Shown: positions 1 to 7,719 of the stretch, piece by piece | How the letters are laid out: every line of letters begins with the position of its first letter | Position numbering within the stretch: the first letter of the stretch is position 1 | Source of the DNA: Clostridiaceae bacterium | GTDB lineage: Bacteria; Bacillota; Clostridia; Lachnospirales; Lachnospiraceae | Direction: 5' to 3' | Assembly (NCBI GenBank): GCA_910575585.1 | Contig: CAJTGF010000001.1 | Location: forward strand, 248,197 to 312,196 | DNA: 64,000 bases | Notes under the pieces: model-generated | Database searches by the model: none | Seen by the model: only the letters and a program-made list of their open reading frames with translations | What the model was told of the DNA's origin: nothing | Program-made: the position numbers and the translations under genes

Positions 1-2
1 GG

Positions 3-161
3 CGCAGGTGCGGGAATCTGAAGATCGACACCCACAAAGACAACCGGGTGATGCAGGGGCTTCTAAAGAAAAACGGATTTTCATACTGCGGGATCATCCA
101 TCTAAAAAACGGTGAGGAACGGCTGGCTTACCAGAAAGGACCTGGCGCTCAAAAGCTTTGA
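3..161 (+). CDS. GNAT-family N-acetyltransferase, C-terminal fragment (5' end outside window)
   Basis: Reading frame 3 is open from the window edge to a TGA at 159-161 and encodes 52 residues. The piece DTHKDNRVMQGLLKKNGF followed by CGIIHL and RLAYQK is the typical last part of a GNAT acetyltransferase: the helix after the acetyl-CoA loop and the final strands. GNAT enzymes move an acetyl group from acetyl-CoA to an amine; the substrate here cannot be told. The start and most of the acetyl-CoA site lie outside the window. A promoter for the next gene follows at once, so this is the end of a separate unit. Confidence 0.75.
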   Translation, partial: RRCGNLKIDTHKDNRVMQGLLKKNGFSYCGIIHLKNGEERLAYQKGPGAQKL

Positions 162-170
162 GAGAACCGG

Positions 171-199
171 TTGATTTACCGGCAGGGGATTGCTATAAT
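171..199 (+). promoter_or_regulatory. Sigma-A promoter for the HPr-like gene
   Basis: TTGATT at 171-176 and TATAAT at 194-199 are separated by 17 bases. The HPr-like start codon follows 41 bases downstream, with a GGAGGAG ribosome site at 231-237. Confidence 0.6.
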
Positions 200-240
200 A
201 GAACCAGCACTAATGCGGATCTGTCAGATTGGAGGAGAGC

Positions 241-498
241 ATGGTCATATTCACACACAAGATTTCCGATCCCAAGGGTCTCCACGCCGTCAGCGCGTCA
301 GCGCTTGCCCGGTTTTGCCTGGACAATCCATGCCGGATCCGGGTGTCCTGCAAAGGCAGCGCGGCAGACGCCAGACAGCTGATGGGGCTGATGAAGCTTC
401 GGGCAAAGCGCGGAGATATCCTGGAATTTCAGGTGGAGGGAGAAGGGCAGGAGCAGACGGCACAGGCTCTGAAAACATTGGCAGGGGAACTTTTATAG
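241..498 (+). CDS. HPr-family phosphocarrier protein (PTS-associated paralogue)
   Basis: An 85-residue protein, the usual HPr length. HPr accepts phosphate from enzyme I on a histidine and passes it to PTS IIA domains. The conserved GLHA motif places the phospho-histidine at residue 15. The following Arg-Pro of classical HPr is Val-Ser here, and the Ser46 region (usually KSIMGVM) reads RQLMGLM, so the HPr-kinase serine is a glutamine. It is therefore probably not the housekeeping HPr but a dedicated paralogue for the adjacent PTS genes. ATG at 241 is chosen over an upstream TTG because GGAGGAG sits at 231-237. A terminator overlaps its stop codon. Confidence 0.8.
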   Translation: MVIFTHKISDPKGLHAVSASALARFCLDNPCRIRVSCKGSAADARQLMGLMKLRAKRGDILEFQVEGEGQEQTAQALKTLAGELL

Positions 499-517
499 GC
501 GGAAAAGTTCCCCTTTT
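484..517 (+). terminator. Intrinsic terminator overlapping the end of the HPr-like gene
   Basis: GGGGAACTTTT (484-494) and AAAAGTTCCCC (503-513) form a perfect 11-bp stem followed by TTTT. The stop codon lies in the loop. The next regulatory palindrome begins inside the T-run. Confidence 0.8.
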
Positions 518-572
518 CCTAGTAGTTAGGAACGCGGTTTGCTGTCCGCAGACCCTGTTTTTCGGTTATAAT
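516..572 (+). promoter_or_regulatory. Palindromic operator and -10 box upstream of the PRD regulator
   Basis: TTCCTA-GTAGT-TAGGAA lies at 516-532 and TATAAT at 567-572, with 34 bases between them. No good -35 box is visible, as expected for an activator-dependent promoter. The same palindrome at nearly the same distance precedes the PTS operon (2751-2806), so the neighbouring PRD protein is the likely ligand and would regulate its own gene. Confidence 0.65.
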
Positions 573-714
573 AGAACCATTCATAGAGAACCCTCTGCGC
601 CCGGGGACAGGATCTGGTCCTGTTCCGGCGGCTGCGGAGGTATTTTTTAAAGAATACCCATGATGAAAACAGGGCGCAGGCAATTTTGGGGGCATGCTCG
701 ATAAGGAGGTTGTC

Positions 715-2637
715 ATGCTGAATGACAGACAAGAAAGGCTTCTTGAGCTGTTGGCAAAGGAGCAGGACTGGATGACCAGCCGCAGGCTGGCGGAGCTTTT
801 AAAGGTGACGGACAGGACCATCCGGTCGGATGTGGAAGCGGTGAACCGGCAGCAGGGGCGAATAGGGATCGAGTCCAATGTGCGAAAAGGCTACCGGGCC
901 GTTACGCGGCAGGAGGGACAGGGGGAAGGGAGCGGGAGTCCATCCCAGGCCGGGGGCATTCCCCAGACTCCGGGAGCCAGATGTATCTACATGATCCAGC
1001 GGCTTTTGTTCGAAAACCGGGAGTTAAACCTGACCCGGCTCCAGAGCCAGATCTACGTCAGCGATCACTCGATCCAGAATGATCTAAAGCGGATACGCAG
1101 GATGATCGAGCCTTACCCGGGACTTAAGCTGGTCCGGAATCTGGAGTGCATCTCCCTTCAGGGGGACGAGCATATGAAGCGGAAATTTTACAGGGACCTT
1201 CTGGTGGCCGAGGTGCAGGAGAATTTCCTCAACCTTAACCGGCTGGCCCATTTATACAAAAATTTCGATCTGATCCAGGTGAAGGATATCTTTGTGCAGG
1301 TGCTGGAGGAGCATGACTATTTCATCCATGAATCTATGTTCCCCATGCTGATCATCCATGCAGGCACCAGCATTGAGCGCATAAGCGCCTGCCACTATGT
1401 CCAGATGGAGGAGACCAGGCCGGGGCTTGAGGACACCATTGAGTACCACATTGCGGAAACCTTCTTTCAGCGGATCGCCAAAAGGCTGAATATCCAGGTG
1501 AAGGAGGGGGAGGTGGGGATGTTCGCCCTGGTGATCATGGGGCGCAGGGCCTCCAACTATGCCAGCGACCACATTAAGCTGGGAGAGCGGTGGCTTAACA
1601 CAAAGCGTCTGGTGGACGGGTCCCTGGTACGCCTTAAAGATGTGTTCGGGGTGGATTATCAGGACGACGAGGATCTGACGGCAGGGCTTAAGATGCACAT
1701 CCACGGCCTCATTGAGCGGGCCAGGAACCAGGTGGTCATGGAGGATATCTTCCTAGAGGAAATCAAGCAGAATTATCCCCTGGTCTTTGAGATGGGAGTC
1801 TGCATCACCGGGTATCTGGAGGAGGAGCTGGGGATGGCCATCGCGGACATGGAGAGCGGGTTTTTAGCCCTCCATCTAGGGGCGGCCAGCGAGCGGATGA
1901 ACTCGGTGCGCAAATACAGAGCCATGATGATCATGCCCTACAACCAGACGTTTTTTGACATGTGCGAGAAGCGGATCATGGAAATGTTCCGGGAGCGGAT
2001 GGAGGTGGTGAAGCGGTGCAGTTATTTTGAGGAGACGGAGGTAAAGCAGATCGCCCCGGATCTGATCCTGACCACAACGCCCATTGACCACGCCCTGAAG
2101 ATCCTGACCGTGCCGGTCAGCGTGTTTGTGGACTCGGAGACAGAGGCCAGGATCTTAGAAGCGCTGAACCGGCTGGACAAGAACCGGTTCCGGCTGGAAT
2201 TTGCCTCCCATATAGGGCATCTGATGCGGAAAGAACACTATCATCAGAACCTGATGTGCCAGACGCCCCAGGAAGTGATCCGCTGTCTGTGCGACCGGCT
2301 AAGGAAAGAAGGGGTGGTGGATGAACGTTTTCTGGACTCGGTGCTGGAGCGGGAGCGGCTAAGCCCCACATCCTTTGCCAACGCCCTGGCAGTGCCTCAC
2401 GCCTTTCGGGCGTACGCCAGCAGATCCACCATCGCGGTGGCCCGGCTGTCCCAGCCCATGAGATGGGGGGGCTTTGACGTAAGGCTGGTGATGCTGTTTG
2501 CCATCAATGAAAGCGACCAGCGGATGATCAAGATCTTTTTTGACTGGGTGTCCAACATCATCAGCAGTCCTAAGCAGCTGGAGCGGCTGATCGAAGAGTG
2601 TACATACGAGGAGTTTGTGGAGAGGATCATGGAGTAG
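715..2637 (+). CDS. PRD-domain transcriptional activator with PTS IIB/IIA modules (BglG/LicR/MtlR type)
   Basis: A 640-residue DNA-binding activator controlled by PTS phosphorylation. Visible order: N-terminal HTH of the Mga/DeoR type (about 1-60), linker, PRD1 (about 170-265), PRD2 (about 320-395), a IIB-like module (about 400-480) and a C-terminal IIA-like module (about 490-640). The IIB-like module (MIMPYNQTFF) has no obvious acceptor cysteine. The IIA-like module keeps a histidine at residue 562 in AVPHAF. ATG at 715 is preferred to 694 because AAGGAGG lies at 703-709. It sits between an HPr paralogue and a lactose/cellobiose-type PTS, which it most likely controls. A strong terminator follows. 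The inducing sugar is unknown. Confidence 0.88.
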   Translation: MLNDRQERLLELLAKEQDWMTSRRLAELLKVTDRTIRSDVEAVNRQQGRIGIESNVRKGYRAVTRQEGQGEGSGSPSQAGGIPQTPGARCIYMIQRLLFENRELNLTRLQSQIYVSDHSIQNDLKRIRRMIEPYPGLKLVRNLECISLQGDEHMKRKFYRDLLVAEVQENFLNLNRLAHLYKNFDLIQVKDIFVQVLEEHDYFIHESMFPMLIIHAGTSIERISACHYVQMEETRPGLEDTIEYHIAETFFQRIAKRLNIQVKEGEVGMFALVIMGRRASNYASDHIKLGERWLNTKRLVDGSLVRLKDVFGVDYQDDEDLTAGLKMHIHGLIERARNQVVMEDIFLEEIKQNYPLVFEMGVCITGYLEEELGMAIADMESGFLALHLGAASERMNSVRKYRAMMIMPYNQTFFDMCEKRIMEMFRERMEVVKRCSYFEETEVKQIAPDLILTTTPIDHALKILTVPVSVFVDSETEARILEALNRLDKNRFRLEFASHIGHLMRKEHYHQNLMCQTPQEVIRCLCDRLRKEGVVDERFLDSVLERERLSPTSFANALAVPHAFRAYASRSTIAVARLSQPMRWGGFDVRLVMLFAINESDQRMIKIFFDWVSNIISSPKQLERLIEECTYEEFVERIME

Positions 2638-2638
2638 G

Positions 2639-2668
2639 GGAGTCCGGCCAAAGGCCGGGCTCCTTTTT
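2639..2668 (+). terminator. Intrinsic terminator after the PRD regulator
   Basis: GGAGTCCGGCC and GGCCGGGCTCC form an 11-bp stem with one wobble pair and a 3-base loop, followed by TTTTT. It separates the regulator from the PTS operon. Confidence 0.85.
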
Positions 2669-2750
2669 CGGAGTGTCGGCAATGGAAAAATTTGACGGTG
2701 TTTAAAACGGCGCCTGGGGAAAACTATAGTAAAAACGCATAAAACCATAT

Positions 2751-2806
2751 TTCCTAACAGTTAGGAAATAGTTTTACTGCACAAAGAAAGTCTTTGGGGA
2801 TATAAT
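2751..2806 (+). promoter_or_regulatory. Palindromic operator and -10 box of the PTS operon
   Basis: TTCCTAACAGTTAGGAA (2751-2767) is a perfect 8-1-8 palindrome. TATAAT follows at 2801-2806, 33 bases downstream. The half-sites and spacing match the element at 516-532. A leader of roughly 80 bases follows before the IIA gene. Confidence 0.7.
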
Positions 2807-2891
2807 GAGGACAGATTTAAAACAGGCGCGCGAAAGGCGCAGCCGGCAGTCCGGCAAAAAGCCGGAGCCATAAAAGAAAGGAGGGGGAATG

Positions 2892-3227
2892 ATGGAAGGA
2901 TTAGAGATGATTTGCTTCCAGATTATTTCCAACGTGGGAACGGCCCGTTCCAATTACATTGAAGCCATCCACAAGGCCAAGGAGAGGGATTTTGCGGGGG
3001 CCAGAGCCTGTGTGGAGGCCGGGCAGCAGGAGTTTTTAAAGGGTCATGACGCCCATTTCGAGCTGCTGCAGCGGGAAGCCAAAGGCAATCCGGTAGGCGG
3101 GTCCTTGATCCTCATTCATGCGGAGGATCAGCTGATGAGCGCGGAAGGGTTTAAGATCATCGCGGAAGAGATGATCGCCAGCTATGAGCAGATCGACGCC
3201 CTGGAGAAGAAAATAGAGCAGGCGTGA
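2892..3227 (+). CDS. PTS lactose/cellobiose-family IIA component
   Basis: A 111-residue cytoplasmic IIA protein of the Lac/Cel family (LacF/CelC type, usually 100-115 residues). It takes phosphate from HPr and gives it to the IIB cysteine. The family signature LILIHAEDQLMSAE contains the active histidine at residue 76 and the metal-binding Asp three residues later. Two adjacent ATGs (2889, 2892) are possible; 2892 is better spaced from AAGGAGG at 2878-2884. It is first in an operon with IIB and IIC, downstream of the palindromic activator site. Confidence 0.9.
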   Translation: MEGLEMICFQIISNVGTARSNYIEAIHKAKERDFAGARACVEAGQQEFLKGHDAHFELLQREAKGNPVGGSLILIHAEDQLMSAEGFKIIAEEMIASYEQIDALEKKIEQA

Positions 3228-3264
3228 TCCGGCAGAAAAATAAAAAGAAAAAAGGAGAATGGCG

Positions 3265-3591
3265 ATGAAGAAAGTGTATTTATTCTGCAGCGCAGGCATG
3301 TCCACCAGCATGCTGGCAAGCAAGATGCAGGGCGTGGCCCAGGACCATAGGCTTCCGATTGAGGTGGAGGCTTTTTCTGACGGAAAGATCGGCCAGATCA
3401 TTGAAGAGCGGCACCCGGACGTGATCCTTTTAGGTCCTCAGGTGAAGCATCGCTACCAGGAAGTGGTAAAACAGTACGGCTCCACCGGGATCCCTATCGC
3501 GGTCATCGACCAGACAGCCTATGGCATGATGGACGGGGAGAAGGTTTTAAAGACTGCCGTTAAGATGATGAAGGAAGCGAAAAAGTCGTGA
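3265..3591 (+). CDS. PTS lactose/cellobiose-family IIB component
   Basis: A 108-residue IIB protein. MKKVYLFCSAGMSTSML carries the phosphorylatable cysteine (residue 8) and the CSAGMST P-loop-like turn of cellobiose/chitobiose IIB proteins. It relays phosphate from IIA to the sugar during transport. ATG at 3265 is chosen over 3259 because AAAGGAG at 3251-3257 gives a spacing of 7. It lies 37 bases after IIA and 34 before IIC. Confidence 0.92.
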   Translation: MKKVYLFCSAGMSTSMLASKMQGVAQDHRLPIEVEAFSDGKIGQIIEERHPDVILLGPQVKHRYQEVVKQYGSTGIPIAVIDQTAYGMMDGEKVLKTAVKMMKEAKKS

Positions 3592-3625
3592 TCGAAACAA
3601 AGGAAATTGATTAGGGGGCTTTATT

Positions 3626-4957
3626 ATGTTAGAGAAGTTAGAGAAGTTTTTCATGCCGCTGGCTGAAAAAATCGGAAAAAATAAGTATCTTATCGCAATC
3701 CGCGACGGCTTTTTGCTGTCCATGCCGCTGTTGATCGTAGGTTCCTTTTTCCTGCTGATCGCCAACTTCCCGATCCCTGGCTGGACCCAGTTCTGGGCGA
3801 AGTTTTTCGGGGAAAACTGGGCTTCCTATTTCTCCAAGCCCACAGACGCCACCTTTTCCATCATGGCCATTCTGGCGGTCATCGGCATCGGGTACTCGTT
3901 TGCGGAGCAGATGAAGGTGGACCGGCTCTTTGGCGCGGCCATTTCCCTGGTAAGCTGGTTTTTGATCATGCCTTATGAGATCTTGTTCAACGGCGAGGTA
4001 GTGACCGGCATCCCCCTGGGCTGGGTAGGTTCCAAAGGTATCTTTGTGGGTATCATCTGCGCCTTTGCGGCGGTACACATCTACTCCTGGGTAGACAAAA
4101 AGGGCTGGGTCATCAAGATGCCAGACGGCGTTCCTCCCACAGTAGAAAAGTCATTTGCGGCTTTGATCCCGGCAGGCGTGTCTTTGTCCGTGTTCTTTGT
4201 GATCAACTTTGTGTTTGCCTTGACGCCATTTGAGAACGCGTTCAACTTTGTATTCGTTATTTTGCAGACGCCGCTGTTAAAACTTGGAAATACGCTGCCG
4301 GCCATGGTTATCGCCTATATTTTCCTCCACTTTTTCTGGTTCTTCGGAGTCAACGGCGGATCCGTAGTAGGCGCGGTGTTCAATCCCATCCTGCAGACCT
4401 TGTCCGCGGAAAATCTGGCGGCTTTACAGGCAGGGCAGCCTATGCCCAACATTATCTGCCAGCAGTTCCAGGATCTGTTCGCTACCTTTGGCGGCGCCGG
4501 ATCTACGCTGTCCCTTCTCATCGCCATGCTGCTGTTTTGCAACTCCAAGCGGGTGAAGGAACTTGGAAAACTGGCTTTTGTGCCAGGCATTTTCGGCATC
4601 AATGAGCCTATTATCTTCGGTCTGCCGATCCTTTTGAACCCGCTGATGCTGGTTCCCTTTATGCTGGTGCCGACGATCAATATCGTTATTTCCTATATCT
4701 GCATGAGCATCGGATTGGTTCCGCTGTGTACGGGCGTGGCGATCCCCTGGACCATGCCGGTGATCATCTCCGGATTTTTGGCCACAGGCTGGCAGGGAGC
4801 GGTGCTGCAGGCGCTGCTGCTGATCCTGGGCGTGTTTATCTACATGCCGTTCATCAAGATGATGGATAAACAGTATCTGTCAGACGAGACCAAGACTGTG
4901 GATCAGGTGGAAGACGACGATATTTCTCTGGATGATCTGTCCTTTGACGATCTGTAA
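3626..4957 (+). CDS. PTS cellobiose/lactose-type IIC permease
   Basis: A 443-residue multi-pass membrane protein of the EIIC Lac/Cel family, normal in length. It begins with LEKFFMPLAEKIGKNKYLIAIRDGF, characteristic of CelB-type permeases, and contains HFFWFFGVNG and the FGINEPIIFGLP segment around the sugar site. It moves a beta-linked disaccharide or glycoside into the cell with phosphorylation by IIB. The C-terminal tail is unusually acidic (DDDISLDDLSFDDL). The substrate may not be a plain disaccharide, given the asparaginase-like and peptidase genes downstream. Confidence 0.92.
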   Translation: MLEKLEKFFMPLAEKIGKNKYLIAIRDGFLLSMPLLIVGSFFLLIANFPIPGWTQFWAKFFGENWASYFSKPTDATFSIMAILAVIGIGYSFAEQMKVDRLFGAAISLVSWFLIMPYEILFNGEVVTGIPLGWVGSKGIFVGIICAFAAVHIYSWVDKKGWVIKMPDGVPPTVEKSFAALIPAGVSLSVFFVINFVFALTPFENAFNFVFVILQTPLLKLGNTLPAMVIAYIFLHFFWFFGVNGGSVVGAVFNPILQTLSAENLAALQAGQPMPNIICQQFQDLFATFGGAGSTLSLLIAMLLFCNSKRVKELGKLAFVPGIFGINEPIIFGLPILLNPLMLVPFMLVPTINIVISYICMSIGLVPLCTGVAIPWTMPVIISGFLATGWQGAVLQALLLILGVFIYMPFIKMMDKQYLSDETKTVDQVEDDDISLDDLSFDDL

Positions 4958-4976
4958 GAGATTTTATTAACATAAC

Positions 4977-5022
4977 AAAAAAGCGCATTGGCAGATTGTA
5001 AGATTGGCAGGTGCGCTTTTTT
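4977..5022 (+). terminator. Terminator-like hairpin between the IIC and GrdB-related genes
   Basis: A-rich AAAAAGCGCA pairs with TGCGCTTTTTT (5012-5022) around a roughly 25-base loop, and the T-run closes the arm. It could end the PTS transcript or only reduce transcription into the downstream catabolic genes, which have no obvious promoter of their own. Confidence 0.65.
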
Positions 5023-5064
5023 CGCAAGGGAAACGTGAAATCATTTTATAGTTGGAGGTTGGAT

Positions 5065-5589
5065 ATGAAGATTGTGATGATTTTTGACCAGATCCAGTCA
5101 GGATTGGGGACGAAGGACGACAGGATGGTGCCTTTGACAGGCAAGAAGGAGGCGGTAGGGCCTGCGGTGATGATGCAGCCCTTTTTAAAGGAGATCGACG
5201 GCCATGTGATGGCCTGCCTGTGCTGCGGCAACGGCACGTATCTGGAGAACCCCGAGGAGGTCAGCAGAAAGTTGTGCGCCATGGTAAAGAAGCTGAAACC
5301 GGATGTGGTTGTATGCGGGCCGGCGTTTAATTACGCGGACTACGCGTCCATGTGCGCCAAGGTGGCCGTTGACGTCAACAATACCACGGACAGCAAAGCC
5401 TTTGCGGCCATGTCCCAGGAAAATGAGGATGTGATCGCCGGTTACAAGGAAAAGGTGATGATCGTAAAGACGCCGAAAAAAGGCGGCATGGGGTTAAATG
5501 ATTCCTTAAAGAATATCTGCCGCGTGGCAAAGGCCATGGCGGAAGGCAGCGGGGATCTGGAGAAGTTGAGACAAGAGGTTTGTTTTTAA
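5065..5589 (+). CDS. GrdB-related putative oxidoreductase (glycine/betaine reductase B-like)
   Basis: A 174-residue protein resembling part of GrdB, subunit B of glycine/betaine/sarcosine reductase. The CCGNGTYLENPEEV and KPDVVVCGPAFNYADYA segments correspond to the conserved CGNTTY and AGPAFNAGRY regions of GrdB. It is much shorter than GrdB (about 430 residues), shows no in-frame TGA, and lacks the region that holds selenocysteine, so glycine reductase activity is unlikely. ATG at 5065 follows GGAGG at 5054-5058. It sits 18 bases before the aspartylglucosaminidase-like gene. Its reaction is unknown. Confidence 0.7.
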   Translation: MKIVMIFDQIQSGLGTKDDRMVPLTGKKEAVGPAVMMQPFLKEIDGHVMACLCCGNGTYLENPEEVSRKLCAMVKKLKPDVVVCGPAFNYADYASMCAKVAVDVNNTTDSKAFAAMSQENEDVIAGYKEKVMIVKTPKKGGMGLNDSLKNICRVAKAMAEGSGDLEKLRQEVCF

Positions 5590-5607
5590 AGAAAGGGGAA
5601 ACGGGTT

Positions 5608-6564
5608 ATGTGGGGAATGATCGCGACGTGGAGAATGGCTCTGGAGGGTGTTACCAAGGGATGTGAGATGCTGGGACAGGGGCAGAATGCCGGGGATGCC
5701 GTGGAGGCGGCTATCCGGGAAGTGGAAGATTTTCCGTATTACAAGTCCGTGGGATACGGCGGGCTGCCCAATGAGGAGATGGAGGTGGAATTGGACGCGG
5801 CTTACATGGACGGGGATACGCTGTCCATCGGCGCCGTGGCTGCCATTAAGGATTATGCCAATCCGGTGTCCATCGCAAAAAGGCTTAGCCAGGAGTCGGT
5901 GAACAATGTGCTGGTAGGCGAGGGCGCGGAGAAATTTGCCCACAAAGAGGGGTTTGAGCGGAAAAATATGCTGACCGACAGGGCCAAGGCTTTTTACCGG
6001 AAGCGGAAAAAAGAGGTGGCGCAGCAGGAATTGAAGCCCTACGCCGGACACGATACGGTGGGCATGGTGTGTCTGGACCGGGATGGAAAGGTGACGGCGG
6101 CCACCTCCACCAGCGGTTTGTTTATGAAGAAAAAAGGGCGGGTAGGCGATTCCCCCATTGCAGGCTCCGGATTTTACGCGGACAGCAAGGTGGGAGGCGC
6201 CAGCGCCACAGGGCTGGGGGAAGACCTGATGAAAGGGTGCATCTCCTATGAGATCGTGCGGCTGATGAAAGAGGGCCTTCATCCCCAGGAAGCATGCGAG
6301 AGGGCGGTAAATTTGCTGGATCAGGAACTGAAAGAGCGGCGGGGGAAGGCGGGGGATCTGTCTTTGATCGCCATGAACAAGGAAGGGCAGTGGGGCGTTG
6401 CCACCAACATCGAGGGCTTTTCCTTTGCCGTGGCCGTTGAGGGACAGCCTCCCCGGGTGTATCTGGTGAAGCGCAATGAGGACGGACACTGCGCGTTTGA
6501 GGAAGCGTCCAAAGAGTGGATGGACGATTACATGAAGACCAGAATGGCTCCGGTTAAGGAGTGA
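5608..6564 (+). CDS. N4-(beta-N-acetylglucosaminyl)-L-asparaginase-like Ntn hydrolase
   Basis: A 318-residue protein of the glycosylasparaginase/isoaspartyl peptidase family. GHDTVGMVCLD places the catalytic Thr at residue 150; this threonine becomes the N-terminus after self-cleavage. TSTSGLFMKKKGRVGDSPI and GSGFYAD, then GGASATGLGEDLM, match human AGA closely. AGA cleaves the GlcNAc-Asn bond of glycoasparagines to give an amino sugar and aspartate. No signal peptide is seen, so it acts in the cytosol on an imported substrate. Clustering with a PTS suggests glycosyl-asparagine uptake. Isoaspartyl peptidase activity is the alternative. Confidence 0.88.
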   Translation: MWGMIATWRMALEGVTKGCEMLGQGQNAGDAVEAAIREVEDFPYYKSVGYGGLPNEEMEVELDAAYMDGDTLSIGAVAAIKDYANPVSIAKRLSQESVNNVLVGEGAEKFAHKEGFERKNMLTDRAKAFYRKRKKEVAQQELKPYAGHDTVGMVCLDRDGKVTAATSTSGLFMKKKGRVGDSPIAGSGFYADSKVGGASATGLGEDLMKGCISYEIVRLMKEGLHPQEACERAVNLLDQELKERRGKAGDLSLIAMNKEGQWGVATNIEGFSFAVAVEGQPPRVYLVKRNEDGHCAFEEASKEWMDDYMKTRMAPVKE

Positions 6565-6585
6565 GCGTCGGAAGGGGATGAGAAG

Positions 6586-7686
6586 ATGGAGGAGAAGATT
6601 CTGGCCAAGGTGGAGAGCCTGAAAGATCAGATGATCGACGGGATCCTGGAATTAGTAAGGATCGACAGCGTGGAGCGGGAGGCAGCGCCCGGGGCTCCTT
6701 TTGGGCCCGGGGTGAAAGCGGCTCTTGAAAAGGCTCTTGCGCTTGGCAGAAGCCTGGGATTTCGCGCGGTGGATATGGACGGCCATATAGGCTATGCGGA
6801 GTACGGACAGGGGGAGGATTACGTCTGCGCCATAGGCCATGTGGACGTGGTGCCTGTAGGGGACGGATGGCGGCAGCCGCCGTTTAGCGGGCATATGGAC
6901 AACGGAGTGATCTACAGCAGAGGGGTGTTGGATAATAAAGGGCCCATTTTGACCTGCCTTTACGGATTGTATGCCTTAAAGGAGCTGGGGTATGAGCCGA
7001 AGCACAGGATCCGGATCATCTTTGGGTGCGATGAGGAGTCCGGGTTTGAGGATCTTACCTATTACCTGCAGCGGGAGGAGCCGCCGGTGTACGGGTTTAC
7101 GCCGGACTGCAAGTTCCCTGTGGTCTACGGGGAGAGGGGCAGAGCCTTGATCCGGGTCATGGGACAGGATCTGGAACCGTTTTTCGCCTTTGTGACCCAG
7201 TATTTTATCGGGGCCAAGAACACCGGAGACCGGCTTGGCATTGATTTTTCCCACGAAGAGTACGGCGTCATGGAGATGCGGGGCTACAAGCTGGGGGTGG
7301 AAGAGGGGACGCCCTATTTTGAGGCGGCTTTAAGCTATCCGGCAGGCCATGATATCGAGGAGATCCTTAAGCGGATCCGGGCAAAGGCCGGGGATCTTTT
7401 GGTGGTGTTAAAGCACAACTACAACCCGGTGGTATTTGACAAGGAAAGCCCCATGGTCCAGGCTCTGACCTGGTGCTATGAGACGGTGACCGGTCAAGAG
7501 GGAAAGCCGGTGACTACCACAGGAGGGACTTACGCCAAGGCCATGCCCAACATCGTTCCCTTTGGCCCCAGTTTTCCGGGACAAAAGGGCATCGGACACA
7601 ATCCCAACGAGTGGATGGCTGTGGACGATCTGATGAAAAACGCGAAAATCTACGCGTTGGGACTGTACCGATTGGGAAATTTGTGA
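6586..7686 (+). CDS. M20-family metallopeptidase (PepV/Sapep-type dipeptidase, short form)
   Basis: A 366-residue M20 zinc peptidase. Metal-site motifs are present: GHVDVVPVGDGW (His at residue 85), SRGVLDNKGP, GCDEESGFED, the Asp in FTPDCKFPV and the C-terminal GIGHNPNE histidine. PepV and Sapep proteins are usually about 465 residues. This one lacks roughly 100 residues in the middle lid domain, so substrate choice may differ. It lies 21 bases after the asparaginase-like gene, probably in the same transcript, and may cleave peptides or acyl-amino acids related to the imported compound. Confidence 0.85.
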   Translation: MEEKILAKVESLKDQMIDGILELVRIDSVEREAAPGAPFGPGVKAALEKALALGRSLGFRAVDMDGHIGYAEYGQGEDYVCAIGHVDVVPVGDGWRQPPFSGHMDNGVIYSRGVLDNKGPILTCLYGLYALKELGYEPKHRIRIIFGCDEESGFEDLTYYLQREEPPVYGFTPDCKFPVVYGERGRALIRVMGQDLEPFFAFVTQYFIGAKNTGDRLGIDFSHEEYGVMEMRGYKLGVEEGTPYFEAALSYPAGHDIEEILKRIRAKAGDLLVVLKHNYNPVVFDKESPMVQALTWCYETVTGQEGKPVTTTGGTYAKAMPNIVPFGPSFPGQKGIGHNPNEWMAVDDLMKNAKIYALGLYRLGNL

Positions 7687-7719
7687 TAGAATCATATTCT
7701 GGAAAATGGAGGTGATCCC

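Noticed and set aside
5065-5589. Selenocysteine in the GrdB-related protein
   Set aside because: No in-frame TGA inside the gene, and the region that holds Sec in GrdB is missing.
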